The notes beneath the pieces are model-generated. The model saw nothing but the letters and a program-made list of their open reading frames with translations. It was not told where the DNA came from and searched no databases. The position numbers were made by a program, and so were the translations under genes. A stretch of DNA of 7,094 nt from the NCBI GenBank assembly GCA_047605685.1, contig JASGFF010000094.1, positions 1-7,094 of the forward strand. The letters run 5' to 3'. Positions 4,908 to 7,094 of the stretch are shown here, piece by piece; the first letter of the stretch is position 1, and each line of letters starts with the position of its first letter. This DNA is from JAUASV01 sp047605685. Its GTDB lineage: Bacteria > Actinomycetota > Actinomycetes > Actinomycetales > Microbacteriaceae.

Positions 4908-6610
4908 TCGACGAGCTGTCGATCCGCGACCTCGGCGTCATCGGCGAGGCGCGGCTGCCGCTCGGCCCCGGCTTCACCGCGATCACCGGCGAGACCGGCG
5001 CCGGCAAGACCATGGTCGTCACTGCGCTCGGCCTGCTGCTCGGCGAGCGAGCCGACTCGGGGGCGGTTCGCTCCGGCAGCGACCGCGCAGTGGTCGAGGG
5101 CCGCTGGCTCGTCGACCCGACCGGGCCGGTGGCGGAGCGGGTGCGGGATGCCGGCGGCGAGCTCGACGGCGAGGAGCTCATCCTGGCCCGCTCGATCTCG
5201 AGCGAGGGGCGCAGCCGGGCCACGGTGGGCGGCCGCAGCGCCCCGGCGGGCGTGCTCGTCGAGCTCGCCGAGCGGCTCGTCGTCGTGCACGGACAGTCCG
5301 ATCAGGTGCGGCTGCGCTCGACGAGCGCGCAGCGCGAGGCGCTCGACCGCTTCGCCGGGCCGGAGCTGGCCGAGCTGCTCGACGACTACCGGGCGACGTT
5401 CCACCGCTGGCAGGCCGGCCAGGGTGAGCTCGACGTGCTCGTGGCCGAACAGGAGCGCCGTGCCCGGGAGGCCGCGGAGCTGCGGGAGGCGCTCGCCGAG
5501 ATCGAGGCGGCCGCCCCCCGCCTCGGCGAGGACGTGGAGCTCGCCGAGTTCGCCGAGCGGCTGGGCAACCTCGAGGAGCTCCGGCTCGCGGCCGCGAGCG
5601 CGCACGAGCTGATCTCGAGCGAGACGCCCTCGGACACGGCATCCGGCGGCGACGTGCTCGAACGGCTCGACGCCGCCCGTCGCGCGCTCGAGAGGGTGGT
5701 GCCGCACGACGCCGCCCTCGCCCCGGTCGCCGAGGCGATCACGACGGCCACCCAGGCGGCGGTCGACGCCGCCACCGAGCTCGCCGGCTACCTCGCCGGC
5801 CTCGACGGTGAGACGGTGCGCGAGCTCGAGGCGGTGCAGGAGCGTCGCGCCGTGCTCGCGGCCCTCGCGCGCCGGCACGGCCCCACCCTCGCCGACGTCA
5901 TCGACCGGCTGCAGGAGGGCGGCGCCCGGCTGCTCGAGCTCGACTCCGACGAGGACCGCATCGAGGCGCTTCAGGCGCGGGTGGGGGCCGACCGCGAGCG
6001 GGTGATCGCGCTGGCCGAGCGGCTCAGCGGCATCCGGGGCGCCGCGGCCGAGCGCCTCGCCGCCGCCGTCAGCGACGAGCTGGAGGCGCTCGCCATGGCC
6101 GGCGCACGGCTGATCGTGGAGGTGAGCGACCGGCCGGAGTACTCGGCGAGCGGCAAGGACCAGGTGCAGCTGCTGCTGCTGCCGCACGCGGGAGCCGAGC
6201 CGCGGCCGGTGGCGCGCGGGGCCTCCGGCGGCGAGCTGTCCCGGGTGATGCTCGCCATCGAGGTGGTGCTGGCCGCGAGCGACCCGGTGCCCACGTTCGT
6301 GTTCGACGAGGTGGACGCGGGCGTCGGCGGCGCCGCGGCGATCGAGATCGGCCGTCGGCTCGCCCGGCTCAGCAGCCAGGCGCAGGTGATCGTCGTCACC
6401 CACCTGGCCCAGGTGGCCGCCTTCGCCGGCAACCACCTGCGGGTGAGCAAGGACGGCGACGGGGCCGTGACCGCCTCGAGCGTCGCGCCGCTCGGCGGCC
6501 AGGAGCGCGTCGCCGAGATGGCCCGGCTGCTCTCCGGCCTGCCCGACTCCGCGAGCGGGCTCGCCCACGCCCGCGAGCTGCTCGAGCTCGCCGGCGGCAC
6601 CGCGGGCTGA
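4904..6610 (+). CDS. recN: DNA repair protein RecN (SMC-like ATPase)
   Basis: RecN acts early at DNA double-strand breaks, holding and aligning DNA for RecA-dependent repair. The 568-residue protein has the SMC layout: Walker A GETGAGKT (29-36), the HGQSDQ segment (129-134), a charged, Glu/Arg/Ala-rich coiled coil out and back (about 150-375), the ABC signature SGGELS (441-446), Walker B TFVFDE with D468-E469, the D-loop VDAGVGG and the switch histidine H500 (VTHLAQ). All ATPase motifs are intact and the length is normal. GTG 4904 lies in the GTGA overlap with the nadK stop, with AGGAGAGG (4888-4895) 8 nt upstream. The open frame continues upstream to 3599 across nadK, but that part is a shadow. 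No SOS box was recognised; regulation appears to come from the shared nadK transcript or an unseen promoter. Confidence 0.97.
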   Translation: MIDELSIRDLGVIGEARLPLGPGFTAITGETGAGKTMVVTALGLLLGERADSGAVRSGSDRAVVEGRWLVDPTGPVAERVRDAGGELDGEELILARSISSEGRSRATVGGRSAPAGVLVELAERLVVVHGQSDQVRLRSTSAQREALDRFAGPELAELLDDYRATFHRWQAGQGELDVLVAEQERRAREAAELREALAEIEAAAPRLGEDVELAEFAERLGNLEELRLAAASAHELISSETPSDTASGGDVLERLDAARRALERVVPHDAALAPVAEAITTATQAAVDAATELAGYLAGLDGETVRELEAVQERRAVLAALARRHGPTLADVIDRLQEGGARLLELDSDEDRIEALQARVGADRERVIALAERLSGIRGAAAERLAAAVSDELEALAMAGARLIVEVSDRPEYSASGKDQVQLLLLPHAGAEPRPVARGASGGELSRVMLAIEVVLAASDPVPTFVFDEVDAGVGGAAAIEIGRRLARLSSQAQVIVVTHLAQVAAFAGNHLRVSKDGDGAVTASSVAPLGGQERVAEMARLLSGLPDSASGLAHARELLELAGGTAG

Positions 6611-6683
6611 GCTGCGGCCGCGCCCCGGGGCACGAGGCGGCCGACCCGCGGGGCGGCGACGGCGCGTCACGGCATCCGTCGGA

Positions 6684-6700
6684 TACGATGAAACCCCGTG
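6684..6700 (+). promoter_or_regulatory. possible pyrG promoter -10 with leaderless GTG start
   Basis: TACGAT (6684-6689) fits the actinobacterial TAnnnT -10 pattern and lies in the only A/T-rich stretch of the 87-nt recN-pyrG gap. GTG 6698 begins 9 nt after it, so a start at G6698 would make a leaderless message. No good Shine-Dalgarno precedes 6698 or 6701, which agrees with this. No clear -35 is seen. Confidence 0.4.
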
Positions 6701-7094
6701 GTGGAGGATTCCCGGGAGCGCGTGACCAAGCACATATTCGTCACCGGGGGTGTCGTCTCGAGCCTCGGCAAGGGCCTCACCGCCGCGAGCCTCGGCAACC
6801 TGCTCACCGCGCGCGGCCTGCGCGTGGTGATGCAGAAGCTCGACCCGTACCTCAACGTCGACCCGGGCACGATGAACCCGTTCCAGCACGGCGAGGTGTT
6901 CGTCACCGACGACGGCGCCGAGACCGACCTCGACATCGGCCACTACGAGCGCTTCCTCGACATCAACCTGTCCCAGGCGGCCAACGTCACCACCGGGCAG
7001 ATCTACTCCAACGTGATCGCCAAGGAGCGTCGCGGCGAGTACCTCGGCGACACGGTGCAGGTGATCCCGCACATCACCGACGAGATCAAGCGCC
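6698..7094 (+). CDS. pyrG: CTP synthase, N-terminal part (runs off the window)
   Basis: CTP synthase converts UTP to CTP with ATP and glutamine, the last step of pyrimidine nucleotide synthesis. Only ~132 codons of a roughly 550-codon gene are present, all in the synthetase (amidoligase) domain; the glutaminase domain lies beyond. Recognisable blocks are KHIFVTGGVVSSLGKGLTAA (P-loop-like ATP site), KLDPYLNVDPGTMNPFQHGE, VFVTDDGAETDLDIGHYERF and QVIPHITDEIK, all near-universal in the family. The start is uncertain: GTG 6698, 6701 and 6722 are all in frame. Actinobacterial relatives usually have a short tail before VTKHIFVTGG, favouring 6698 or 6701, and a leaderless start favours 6698. GGGAG (6714-6718) before 6722 is spaced too closely (3 nt). 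recN is the direct neighbour. Confidence 0.96.
   Translation, partial: MVEDSRERVTKHIFVTGGVVSSLGKGLTAASLGNLLTARGLRVVMQKLDPYLNVDPGTMNPFQHGEVFVTDDGAETDLDIGHYERFLDINLSQAANVTTGQIYSNVIAKERRGEYLGDTVQVIPHITDEIKR

Noticed and set aside
6616..6642. Intrinsic terminator after recN (GGCCGC with GCGGCC)
   Set aside because: The stem is only 6 bp around a 15-nt loop and has no T run. In such GC-rich DNA, pairings like this are expected by chance.
4559..7072. Very long open frame (837 codons) on the minus strand opposite recN and pyrG
   Set aside because: It lies opposite recN and pyrG, both with complete family motifs. The translation is a low-complexity Arg/Gly/His/Val-rich string with no recognisable domain, as expected opposite high-GC genes whose third positions are G or C.

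Overview
This window is a stretch of a high-GC Gram-positive (actinobacterial) chromosome. The protein genes use almost only G/C-ending codons (by eye about 70-75% GC), GTG starts are common, and gene content and order match the conserved actinobacterial block known in Mycobacterium tuberculosis as Rv1691-Rv1696 plus pyrG (Rv1699). The style of the CTP synthase N-terminus and of the rRNA suggests the family Microbacteriaceae. That placement is inference; no database search was possible.

Layout, all on the + strand. (1) Positions 1-607 are the end of a ribosomal RNA operon: the last ~330 nt of 23S rRNA including the sarcin-ricin loop, a structured ~117-nt spacer without a tRNA, a complete 5S rRNA, and a strong intrinsic terminator. 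(2) Positions 653-3885 are a tightly packed gene run: a repeat-rich TPR-like protein, a HAD-IIA phosphatase (glycerol-3-phosphate phosphatase type), a 50-residue conserved-looking small protein, and the rRNA 2'-O-methyltransferase TlyA. Neighbours overlap by 20 nt, overlap by 4 nt, and lie 2 nt apart, respectively, so translational coupling is likely. (3) A 95-nt gap (3886-3980) holds a hairpin and a 10-bp tandem repeat. (4) NAD kinase (nadK) and the DNA-repair ATPase recN follow, joined by a 4-nt GTGA overlap. (5) After an 87-nt gap with a possible leaderless promoter, the first ~132 codons of CTP synthase (pyrG) run off the window.

The genes do not form one pathway. They are housekeeping functions kept together in actinobacteria: rRNA modification (tlyA), phosphate-ester recycling (HAD), NADP supply (nadK), recombination repair (recN) and CTP synthesis (pyrG). 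I see no mobile element, CRISPR array, tRNA or defence system. I also see no convincing novel system. The points most worth a second look are the small 50-aa gene, the RGDR hexapeptide repeat tract, a degenerate copy of the 23S 3' end just before 5S, and the recurrence of the heptamer GGATGCC/GGCATCC, sometimes through codons unusual for this genome.
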